Source: Hyphodiscus hymeniophilus (taxonomy: Eukaryota > Ascomycota > Leotiomycetes > Helotiales > Hyphodiscaceae). Taken from it: 64,000 nucleotides of DNA. A program made the translations under genes and the position numbers. The notes below the pieces were generated by a model. It did no database searches. It saw only the letters and a program-made list of their open reading frames with translations, and had not been told where the DNA came from. The stretch covers positions 186,001-250,000 of the forward strand of contig VNKQ01000002.1 in NCBI GenBank assembly GCA_016508695.1, given 5' to 3'. Below, one piece after another: positions 10,215 through 20,949 of this stretch. Within the stretch, counting starts at the first letter, position 1. Each line of letters opens with the position of its first letter.

Positions 10215-12660
10215 TATTGCTTCTTTCCTTATATAATATAAAGTATTTATATTTAGTTAGTCGATTAATAATTACCCAAATAAAGTTGTAAATAACATTT
10301 GTTATTAGTTTTTTAAAAGGTAATAACTTAATAATAAAATCGAAGGCTATCGATTTCTATACCTTTCTAGGTACTAGGGCTAGTTATAGTAATCTATATA
10401 ATACGTGCTTATTTAGTTTGCTTTTATTATAAAGGTTGTATTTTAATACTTTTTTATTTATTACTTTCTTTATTCCTAGGAAGTAATAGTCTCTTAATAG
10501 CCTCTTTAGGGTTTTATTAATTCCTTAATATCTATAAGTGGGTAATAAATATTATTCCCGGACAAATTTATTCCTTATATATAATAGAATATAAACAAAT
10601 CCTTTAAATTGTAATATTCCTTAATAGTTTGTAGTAAAGTCCTTAGTTAGTTCTTTAAGGATTCTAACTATATATTTGTCTTATCGATATATTACTTTTA
10701 TTCTTATTTCTAAATCCTTATCTTTTATAATAAATATTATAACTAAGAGTTTATAATTATACTTTATATTTTTATTAACTTCTTTAAGTATAGCGTAAGG
10801 CCTTTTTATAAGTTTTCTATTATACTCTTATTAACGGCTTAAAGTATTTACTCTTGCGTTTTTTAATTCTTTCTAATAAGAGATAGTAAAGTTATATACT
10901 AATAGTATTTCTAACTATTTAACTTGTCTTTAGTTTAAGATCTTAATTATAATAAAGGTTATAAGGTTCTTATAGTTAGTCTATATCTAAACTTAATACT
11001 TTAGTCCTTTAAGGTAAACTCTTTATTATTCGAATAATATAACTATAATAAGTAGTTCCTTATTATATATATTATAGTTTAACTCTATTAGTAAGAGTTT
11101 CCGCAAATAGTATATAATTAGTCTAAGTTTCTTTTCTTTATCAAACTAGCTAATTACTACTCTAATAATAAAATCTAATATATTTATTTTTAAAATAATC
11201 TATTATTCCGGGTTAAATATAATAAGAATAAAGGCCGATACGAATTAAGCCTTAAGGTTATTAAAAGCTTATTAGACTTCCTTATACTATTCTTATTTTT
11301 TATCCTTTTATATAAGTTTTATAAGTAGGTTTATAACTATTAAATATCCTTATATAAATCTCTAGTAAAAGTTAGCGAATCCTAGAAAAGATTATACTTC
11401 TTTAATAGTCTTAGGTTTTTTCTAGTTAAGTATTACTTTTACTTTCTTAGGATTTATCTTAATTTTATTTCGTTTTATAATAAACCCTAAGAAGGTTACT
11501 TCTTTCTTATAAAACTTATATTTCTCTAGCTTTAATATAAAAGGTATCTTTACAAGTTTTTTAAGGACTCTTCTTATATATTTAATATATTTTACTTTGT
11601 TCTTAAAGAATATTAAGATATTATCTAAGTATATAATAATAAAGATATTTAAGTATTTGTATAAAGTATTATTAATTAGTCGTTAATATAATACGAGTAT
11701 ATTAGTTAATCCAAAGAGTATAACTAAGTATTTATATAATCTATATTGTATTTTAAACGCTATTTTCTATTCTTTTCCTAACTTAATGCGTATAAAGTTA
11801 TAAGCCCCTTATATATTTAAGTAAGTAAAGAACGTTATTTCTTCTATTTTATTATATCGCTTATTAATTAAGAGTAATAAGTACTAATCCTTAATAATAA
11901 TATTATTAAGTTATTAATAGTCGATATAAGGTCTTAGTTTCTTATTCTTCTTTAATATAAATAAGAGTAGGCTTACTATTAGTAATATTAATAGTCATAT
12001 AAATCCTTTCTTTAGGTTTAGGTTTATATACTTCTTATATATAGCTAATTCTTTTGCCGATAGTTAATAAATAAGTTTAAACGTAAGACTCTTTCTTGGC
12101 TTAATAAATATCTCGTAATCCTATAGCTTATACTTTAAAAGTATTTTATTATAAGGGGCTTTCCGAAATAAAAACTTGTATTTCTTATATACTACTAATA
12201 TTCGCCTTAATATAAAAGCCTAGGCTTAATTCTCTAGACTTAGAGTAATCGTATATAACTCTTTTTAGTTAAGAGATCTTTTATCTCCTTAAAGTATTTT
12301 ATCGTTATATTAATATAAATATTAGCCTAAAGTAATTCTTTTTTATTTTTAGTCGATTAATAAATTATAAAGTTAAAGCCAAAGTATACTAAGAATTACT
12401 ATATAAGTTCTTATAATAACGAGATTAAATTAAATTTCTTTAGTATATCTTTTTATTATTTTTATTTGGAAACGTTTAGTTTTATAAGTTATTATTCTCT
12501 TATTTGACCTAATTGTCTCTCTATTAATAATACTTAGGCTATATAAGTCTTACTTCCTAAGAATCCCGAATTTTCTTATAGCTACTTTAGTATTAATAAA
12601 GTTACTCGTTACTCCCGAGTTTATTATTACTTATAAAGAGTATCCGTTAATATAGATTAA
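10215..12660 (-). pseudogene. Degenerate pol of the gypsy element (PR-RT-RNase H-IN)
   Basis: Minus-strand reading. Protease: NSGVTSNF near 12601-12621, where the family has DSGATxNF. Reverse transcriptase: GAYNFIRIK near 11780-11815, LFGLTN near 11700, and IIYLDNILIF at 11608-11640 in place of YLDDIL; the catalytic second Asp is now Asn (GAT to AAT). The thumb-like block KYKFYKKEVTFLGFII follows near 11480-11530. RNase H start: FNPE and INILDFI near 11160-11230. Integrase: RDYYFLGIKKVI near 10480, the former zinc-binding C..C pair now read as Y..Y, and WVIINRLTKYKYF near 10215-10275. Many stops interrupt the frame, so no functional product is expected. Confidence 0.9.
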
Positions 12661-14708
12661 GAGTAAAAGTTATTTTTTTTCTTTTACTATATATAACTAA
12701 TTGTTATATAAGTTCTTAGGCTCTTTATAGCGTTCTAAAAGTAGCCTTTTACCTCTAGTACCTCTTAGTTTTTTAATAGTTTACTACTTAATCCTAAGAT
12801 TAGTTCGAACGGGTTATCTACTTATTATCTTAATATTAATATAAGTAAAGCTTCTTATAATATAGTTTTCAACTAGTAAATAGGGATTTTCTATTATAAA
12901 AATCTTTTATTATCCGTTTTAAATACGTAATAAATTAAATATATATCTATATAATAAGCGCTTTATATTAGTTCTTTATATTATAAGTAATTAGTCTAGG
13001 CGATGTTTTTTCCTTCTTGTATAGCCTCGATTTATTCTTTATATACTTTATATATTTTATAATATTATACCCGAATATTTTATAGTTCTCTATTAAAATC
13101 TATATTATTTATAAGCTTATCCCTATATTATTAGGCTCGAGTACTTTATAAGAATAAAACGCTTATAGCTTCTCTTATTTGTGTCTTAATAGCTTCTTAT
13201 AAGTAAAAGAGTATAATCTTATATTCTTTTAGTATATTTAGTCTAACTTACTCGAATATTAATAGTTATACTTTATTATATAGTTTTAATAATCGTATTT
13301 TTTATAACACTATTTCCTTTTATTCTTATTTAGTAATAAACTAATATTTTAATTCTCTTATTATCTTAGTTCCGAATAGAATAAAATACTAAAGAAGTTT
13401 ATTTTCGGTAAACTCTTCGAGTAAGTCCTTAAAGTTTAATATTTTGTTTTCTTATTATATATCTTAAGTAAATTTCTTATATATTTTTATTATAGGTTTA
13501 ATATCCCTATCAATTAATTCCTTATAGTTACTCTAACTATTACTATCTAAATCGTTAATACTAAGGTATTCGAATTCTAAATTTACTTTTTCTCGAGTAA
13601 TTTTTATAAATAGGGGTTATAGTATAATATATAACTATATTAGCCTATTATATCTACCTCTTCTTTAGATAGTTACTACGAGTTTACTTTTTTATAAGTA
13701 TTTTCCTTAGAATCCGCCTCTTAACTTACTCCCTCGTAATAGTCTTTTATAAGCGTTTCTATTTGTATAATAGTTCCGGGCTATATACTCTAATTTACTA
13801 TAACTAAAGTATATATATTTTTATATATACTTTTACTTCTTAATAGAGTTGAGTTCCTTAAATATAGCGTCTAATTTTATAGGGTCTCTTCTTTTATAAG
13901 AGTCGTTATATTGTAAGTATCCCCTTTTTCCTTTGCTTACGTATCTATAAGTTAAGTAAGATTTCCCTTTTCGTTTTAGTTTTAACTCGTACTAATCGTT
14001 ATTTATCCGGTACGTAACTTTAATAAGTTATTCTATTATATCGATTTTTCCCCTATATTATAAAAGTTCTTTCTTAACAAAGTCCTTAAGGCCCCTCTTA
14101 TACTAGTAGTATAAGGCGCTATTATCTTAGCTTATACGGGTAAAGTATCTCTAGAAGTCACGGGTATATAAGGTAGCTAACCCCTTTTATTATAAGCTTT
14201 TAATAACTCGTTTTGCTTTAGCTTTTTCGTTTATTATATCGAAGTTTACTTATAATTCCTTTAAGAATTCTTTTTATATTTTAAAGATCTTTAAGGTAGT
14301 CTTTTATATAACTCTTATAAGTTACTCCTTATTATTAGTATTAGTAAAATAGTCCTCTAAAAACCCCTCGATTTAATTAAGTGCCTTTCTCTTTAATATA
14401 GTTACTACTTAAAGGACTTATTTTATTAGAGATTAGAACTATTCTATATTAAACTTTATATATAGTCAAAGCTATAGAATAAAGCCCTAGAGCTAGTTTT
14501 GTTCTCTTATAAATAAGTTAACCGTTTTATACTTAATATTCTTATCGATTTCCCCTATTATTATAGGTTTCTCTCTTATTATAGGTAGCTTTATTATTAT
14601 AAACCTTTTTAGTTCCTTAGCCTAATAACCTCTAGAACTTCTTACTTTTAAAGATATTATTACTTAATTAACGTATACTCTAGTACTTATTAGTATTAGT
14701 ACTTAAAG

Positions 14709-15069
14709 TATAATAAACCTCGACTCCTAATAGTAGATTATAAGTAAGTTAGTTAGGTTGGGTAAATAAGGAAACTAATTAGTAATTAAGCGATATATAA
14801 CTATTACGAGTTACTAAATATATATAAAGATACTTTATTTGAGTTAAGTATAAAGCTTTTATTTACTAAGGAAATACTATTACTTATATAAAACCTTCGT
14901 CCTTTAGGACTCTTTAGGACCTTCGGAGTCTTAGACCCTAGTGGTCTAAGACCTTAATAGTTCTTCGAGGTCTATTATATAACCCGAATTATCTTGTGAT
15001 CTCTATTTATAGTTCTCTTATAACCTTATTACTAAGCCTCAGGCCACGAGCTATCATATAGTTATAATA
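14709..15069 (-). repeat. 5' LTR of the gypsy element
   Basis: About 361 bp, homologous to 8414-8821. It contains a perfect hairpin at 14928-14952 (arms GTCTTAGACC and GGTCTAAGAC, 5-base loop). The 4 bases after this LTR (TCAC) and before the left LTR (TTGC) could both descend from one TCGC target duplication by C-to-T and G-to-A change; this is only suggestive. Confidence 0.87.
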
Positions 15070-16231
15070 ATCACCTTATAACTATTAGTTTAAAGTACTA
15101 CTATAGTACTAAGATAGTACTATAGCTAAACTTACTTATAGCCGCGCTAAAGGTATTCTCTCTCATATTACTAGAAAACTAAGCTAGTATTATTAAAGTA
15201 CCTTGGTAGTACTTACTTTAATAACAATATCCTCGTTTAAACCGTTCTTTTATTAGTATATATATTACCTAGTATACGTTATTATATAAATACGTCGTAC
15301 TATCGTAGTACTACTAATATAGATCTAAAAAGAAGTTAATACTTAGTACTATAAAAGTACTATAAAAGTACTATATAATAGGGATTAGATATTATTTAAA
15401 GGTGAAAACTTGACTTTTAAACCCAAGTATATTATATAAGAAAACGCAAAATTTTAGCGTATTTAATATAGAATTATCTAAAATTAAATACTAAAGATAA
15501 CGAAAAACTAATATAAAGTATAGTAAAAGTGTTATAAAGGTATATATAAGGCAAAAGGTAAGAGTAAGGTAAGGTAATATTGTGAAGTAAGTTGAGATAA
15601 TAACGCGTAATATATATATTAAAACTAGTTTAAATTTATTATTCTTAATTATATAAGGGTTTAAGAGTTGAATATAATAAAGAATAAACTAGTTGTAAAA
15701 GATTTTAGTATATACGCTAGTTATTATTATAGTTAAAGAAGAAAAGAAGGTTCGAGGTTAAGAAGTAGTAATATAATACTTCGCTAATACTCGGTCTATA
15801 TTAGGCTGCCTTAGGCTTAGTAGGAAACGCGACTCCTGTGATTTCGCATAGACCAGGTCAGGTCACGCAGATCGGTGCAAAAACACAAACCGCCGGTACT
15901 AAGAAAGTGGTCAGGTCACCCCCCCATTTATAAAGTTGTAAGCAGGAAAGGACAAACGCGAGCAATTGGGGAACGCGAGCTACCCGGCACCTCCAAAATA
16001 GGCAAGGGCTGATTACGATGGAGTGGCTTTTAGAGTGGCTCAGGCTAGGCAGTAGGTGGCAAAATGTCTCCATCAAAGTAGTTTGTAAATACCTTAATTA
16101 AATGAATAATGTCTATCAGGTATTACCCCTTGTCGAACCTTTCGCCAAAACTCCCTAATGGTAAAACTAGCTATATCAAGTTCAATTATATAAGTCTATA
16201 GCGATTATCGAGCCTCTGATCAGGTGAGACA
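15070..16231. other. AT-rich flank returning to normal composition near 15.8 kb
   Basis: No gene seen. The first ~750 bases remain TA-rich and contain AGTACT motifs similar to those at 7.4-7.8 kb, including three 11 bp copies of AGTACTATAAA at 15345-15377. Composition switches to ordinary values within about 100 bases around 15.8 kb, marking the right edge of the island. Confidence 0.55.
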
Positions 16232-16441
16232 TTAAGCTCTGGTCATATCCTCTGTTATGTGTGTAGTATTACATGCCAGTCGAATACAGGAATGTCTCCC
16301 TTCTATCAGCAAGTCACATCCCATCATGTAAAGACTCACATCACTCAACAGAGAGACCGCCGCACCAGCAATAACCTCAGCATTCCCCAGCTCTCCCATC
16401 GGTGTCCGTGCTGCGGATCGTTGCCAATAATTGTTTTCAAC
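16232..16441 (-). pseudogene. C-terminal fragment of a short-chain dehydrogenase (SDR)
   Basis: The minus-strand frame ending in TAA at 16232-16234 reads NNYWQRSAARTPMGELGNAE, then VIAGAAVSLLSD and SLYMMGCDLLIEGR. This matches the conserved C-terminal block of classical SDR enzymes (PMGRLG..EEIAGA..FL.SD.SSYMTG.DLLIDGG). An acceptor-like CTGTAG lies just upstream. No nucleotide-binding GxxxGxG, YxxxK or NxxSPG motif could be found on the minus strand up to 17.6 kb, so the gene appears truncated. It is close to the AT-rich island, where rearrangement is likely. Confidence 0.6.
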
Positions 16442-17560
16442 CTACAGCGACTAGATATCAGTCTGAAATGCCCAGCAAACATCTATCATAAGACGAGTCA
16501 CTACATCCATTGTTCCAGAAGCTCTGCATGTCCATCTCAGGACATTTCTCTCTCGTGGTGACTCTGAAATCTCACACCGTTGGTCTTCATATCTGGTTTC
16601 TCAAAAAAAAAGATTTTCAGTATGAAGAGGGATGCGTACGGCGTTGACTGGAGACATGATTTCCTCGGCACCTCAAATATGACCAGGCTCCAGTGCAGCC
16701 TAGAATGGACTATAAGGGGTTCAACCATTTTATCTTTCAATTTATCTCAGTTACTTGAAGGCGACGGAGAAATTGCATTACTTTATGCATGGTATTGCAA
16801 GAGCAAACCTTGAGTTAGACGATTAGCTCACCTGTATGCTGACCGGTATCTCTTGACGCATGTATCTGGACCGCCATCTGCTGACTTCTGCCATGTTCTC
16901 GGCCCACTTCTCTATGTGAGTGGAGAAGTCTGTTCGATCTTTGCGTAGTATCGTCCACGACCACATATTGCGGGAAGATAATTGCAAAGTATCATGCGGA
17001 GCGAACCGACTCCAAGAGAACAGCTACTCACTCATCAGAGCCTCAACAGGGCTACAAGACGTCGTCGTCTATATTTCCGCTTTGGGAAGATCTAGCCGAG
17101 GGCGCCAAAGCCTTTTTCTAGAGTCCAAATCGTACATACGGTAAAATCTGCCGCGTCTTGATATCCCAAAGAGGTAATATAAGAGCGTGTAACAAAGGGT
17201 CTGAAAACCAACACTGAAATTCCGATCGACTACCATGCCCGATGCGGAAGAACAGTACTTACGACGAGATCAATCCTACCGTGTATATATCCCTTTTTGG
17301 ATACTTAAACGATTGGACGTTCCAAATGGCCGCGTCACAGGACTGTAGAGCATACTTTCCCAGTCACCTTGGATTCGGAGCTGAAGGTTTCTCTACGGCC
17401 CGGATCATGCTCAAACTCCTTGTTGATGGTGAAGTGTGGCTTTGCTCCGACCGTACGAGCTTATCCTGTCACTGCGGAGAAGCGGGGAAAGGAACGAAGT
17501 CTCCAGAAAGGAGACTGTGTGGGGCTGTATTACCCCATGCCCCCAGAAAACCTCAAAGAG
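16442..17560. other. Intergenic region with possible gene ghosts
   Basis: No complete gene. On the minus strand at roughly 16830-16945 a stretch reads IEKWAENMAEVSRWRSRYM followed by a GTGAGC donor-like site. It looks exon-like, but I cannot assign it. It may belong with the SDR fragment or be an unrelated relic. Confidence 0.35.
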
Positions 17561-17570
17561 TATATATAAA
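17561..17570 (+). promoter_or_regulatory. TATA box of the sugar transporter gene
   Basis: TATATATAAA lies 84 bases upstream of the ATG at 17654, a usual fungal spacing. Inferred from position and sequence only. Confidence 0.5.
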
Positions 17571-17653
17571 GTATGGTACGGAACCACATCTGTCGTACCC
17601 AGCAGTTTATACTGCAGTACACGGAACTCTTGGCCTTCTTTTAATCGCTTCCA

Positions 17654-20046
17654 ATGGATACTAAGCACTCTTACACCGATAAATTCGAGGTCCCTGTCGA
17701 AGTGGAAAACGCAAAGGGCAGTCAAAATCTCTTCAATGAAGTGAACAAGAACGTCGAAGCAAGGTTCGTTGGTTCTGCAATTCGTCCCAACGGCCGGTTT
17801 TACTAAAGCTTTACGACTCTTGCAGGATTCGCAACCCGTTGAAAGGCATTCCTGAAGACTTGATCTTCCGCCATGTCGAGGCCCTCGCAGCCGAAAAGGA
17901 TCTCCTCGAGCATCTTGCAGTGCTCAAACAAGGTGCTCTCTTGGCTCAAGACTCGGTTGCATATCAAAATTCTCATGAAATGAGCAACACTACTCAAGAG
18001 GCACTGAGCGCTGAGACAAAGCATAAATGGCGTCAGCCTATGGCTTTATACGTAACTATCATCCTGTGATCTATCGGTGCCGCTGTACAGTACGTTAATG
18101 TTGATCTCTTAAGGCATCTAATACTGACCGTATCTGTGTCCAGGGGCTGGGATCAGACCGGATCTAACGGTGCCAATCTGTCATTCCCTCTTGCCCTAGG
18201 TATCGATGATAGCGACGGAGCACCCAACGCCCAGCGAAACAGCTGGATCATTGGTCTGATTAATTCTGGACCATATATAGGAGCATCACTGTGGTAAGTC
18301 GAGATCACGAATTTCCTCGTTGAATGTCCGTTAACCTCTCAAAGTGGCTGTTGGTGTTCCTCGCCCCTGAATGACCTTTTTGCACGTCGTGGCACTATCT
18401 TCGTTGCCGCCATCTTCTGTCTCTTTTCCGTGCTGGGTTCTGCATTCTGTCAGACATGGCCACAACTTCTCATCTGCCGTCTCTTGCTCGGATTCGGTAT
18501 GGGTGTCAAAGCCTCGACCATTCCTATTTTTGCTGCCGAGAACTCGCCAGCATCCATCCGAGGTGGCCTTGTAATGACATGGCAAATGTGGACCGCATTT
18601 GGAATTCTCATGTAAGTTGGGACTATGCCGGGAAAACATTCTGGACCGAATGTTAGGCTGACAAGGTGAAAGGGGAACGACTTTTAATCTCGCTCTCTAC
18701 CAGGTTGGAGATCTTGCATGGCGTCTGCAACTTGGTTCTGCGTTTATCCCAGCAGTTCCCTTGGCTCTCGGCATTTACTTTTGTCCTGGTGCGAGCATCC
18801 TCCATAGTACATTCACAATTATATCGCTAACTCAAGATCCAGAATCTCCCTGTTGGTACATGAAGAAAGGCCGTTATCGAGATGCATACAAATCTCTCTG
18901 TCGCCTCCGTAACGCAGAGATCCAAGCCGCAAGGGATCTGTACTACATCCACGCGCAGCTGGAAATTGAAGCAGAAGTCGTCGCATCAGGAAATTTCGTG
19001 GTGAAGCTCGTCGTACTCTTCACGATACCTCGAGTACGACGTGCTACGCTAGCATCCTTCACAGTCATGATTGCGCAGCAGATGTGTGGAAGTATATTGC
19101 CTTGATGTGCTCTGATAAAAAAATGCTTACATCCCCAGTCAGCATCATCGCCTTTTACTCCTCCACCGTCTTCTCCGCCGCCGGCTCCACTACACAGGTT
19201 GCCTTGTTGGCCTCATTTGGCTTTGGACTCGTCAGCTTCTTGTACGTAATGCACCATCAATAACTTCATACATGCTAATTTCGCTTCTAGCTTCACATTT
19301 CCTGCTTTCCGAACTATTGACAGTTTCGGCCGCCGTTCCCTGCTTCTGTTTACATTCCCTCAAATGGCCTGGACGTTACTAGCAGCAGGTTTCTGTACTT
19401 ACATTCCTGGAATTGGAAGCGTCCACGTGGGTATGGTTGCCTTTTTTGTCTACTTGTTTTCAGCGTTCTATGCTTGCGGTGAAGGTCCGGTGCCGTTCGC
19501 ATATTCAGCAGAAGTCTTCCCCCTGTCTCACCGCGGTATGTAAAAATACTCTCGGCAATGTTTGCTTAACTGTGATCGGTATCTAATACAAGATGCAGAG
19601 ATTGGAATGAGCTGGGCTTCATCCACCACATTCTTTTGGGCTACGGTCCTCTCATTGACTTTCCCTCGGATGCTACGGGCGATGGGCCTGGTTGGGGCTT
19701 TTGGATTTTACGCGTAAGTCCTTTACGGAGTCACTTAGATAGCAGAACTTAATTAATCTCTATAGTGGTCTCAACGTTGTGGCCTTCGTTCTCATCTTCC
19801 TATTTATGCCGGAGACAAAACAACTTACACTCGAAGAATTGGACTACGTCTGTAAGTTTTGACCACTTAAATATTCATAGAAGTTGAAATCTAACTGTAG
19901 CAGTCGGTGTGCCAACACATATCCATATAGCGTACCAAGTTAAGAAGGCGCTTCCGTATTATATGAAACGATGGGTGTCCTTTCATAAAAAGGCTACTTT
20001 GGAGCCCTTACATCGTCTTGACGGCTCTAACACTTGCGAAGATTAA
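17654..20046 (+). pseudogene. MFS sugar transporter with an in-frame TGA at codon 118
   Basis: Sugar-porter family protein, a plasma-membrane H+/sugar symporter by family. Eleven exons: 17654-17763, 17826-18089, 18144-18293, 18345-18611, 18673-18788, 18837-19091, 19139-19241, 19291-19535, 19593-19713, 19766-19851, 19904-20046 (620 codons). Visible blocks are GWDQTGSNGANLSFP, the loop LFARRGTIF, SPCWYMKKGRY, DSFGRRSL and the C-terminal PETKQLTLEELDYV. All phases fit. The exception is TGA at 18067-18069, inside the first membrane segment (VTIIL, stop, SIGAAVQ), where relatives have Cys. TGC or TGT to TGA is a transversion, so RIP does not explain it. The rest shows no decay, so the break is recent, suppressed, or a sequence error. 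Confidence 0.72.
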
Positions 20047-20949
20047 ACGTGAAGGGGCATGCACGTGCAGATGGGTAAGTCTGACCTTGTGGGAATATCA
20101 ATTGGACTACAAGGGTGGGACTACAGTGATATTATGAGACTCGTACAAAGATGCGGTTTGAAATGGAGCGTATCATCGCCTCTATTTTGAAGAACTCGGA
20201 GGAATAAATACCAAATAACAATTTGTGTTTTGAGGGAACTATTGTCAAAACTCTGTTGTTGCAAAGTCTTAAATCTTGCCAAGTTCTCGCTATGTGATAC
20301 ACTCTGGTAGCTCAACCTGATGCCCATGGCTGAGATTATTCACACGTAAGCTGTACCTCCCTCTGAATGTCATTCGAGAGCTGACAAGGTCTAACCAGAT
20401 TAAGAGCAAATATCAACACTTGTTAAAAATAATATCTAGAGTCCTAAATAAATTAGTTAATTAATGAATAATAAACGAAATGAACATAAAGCTTTGCTTA
20501 TTCGGAGAGACCGAAGTAATCATATTAAGGAAAAGTTCCACAAACGTCTCTTTGACATACCAGGGCGACGCAAGTTACTAGTAGAAACAGGTGGTGGGGA
20601 GCCTATAATGCTAGCGGTTACACAGGGAAAGTACAGCACCTAGTGGTGACACCGGCATTCTCGGCTAATAAATCTTGAGTGGTGCAAGATCATTAGGTAT
20701 AATGACAGGTGTGCTCACAGGCATAATGTCAACCATCTTGTAATCACTTTTTCCTATCAAAGTGTACGCAGGATCTTATACCAACTTTGCGGACAGAACG
20801 AGAAGCCAATTGGTGGACATGTAAGTAAGCTATTTTGAATGATACATATCAAACCTATGTGATACAGTTGTTGCACTTCAGTTGTTCACCACAAACAGAA
20901 TCTAGCTGACGCAAAAGGACCCGACGGAAAGGGTAATAAGCTGGAAGAT
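20047..20949. other. Intergenic, convergent 3' region
   Basis: About 900 bases between the convergent sugar transporter and P450 genes. Only short open frames; no domain or repeat seen. Confidence 0.55.

Larger units (their letters stand above)
8414..15069 (-). mobile_element. RIP-degraded Ty3/gypsy LTR retrotransposon, coding strand minus
   Basis: A 6.66 kb element bounded by two direct LTRs (8414-8821 and 14709-15069). Minus-strand translation reads, in order, protease, reverse transcriptase, RNase H and integrase, which is the Ty3/gypsy order. The whole interior is extremely TA-rich and has no six-frame open frame of 60 codons. In-frame stops sit where the family has Gln or Trp (CAG/CAA to TAG/TAA, TGG to TAG/TAA). 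This is the signature of C-to-T change on both strands, as in RIP. A polypurine tract (minus-strand AAGAGGAAGATAG, 8822-8834) abuts the 3' LTR exactly. Gag was not convincingly read in the region above 13 kb. Confidence 0.92.

Noticed and set aside
18067..18069. Selenocysteine at the transporter TGA
   Set aside because: As far as I know Sec insertion is absent from ascomycetes of this kind, and the relatives carry ordinary Cys at this site in a membrane helix without redox role.
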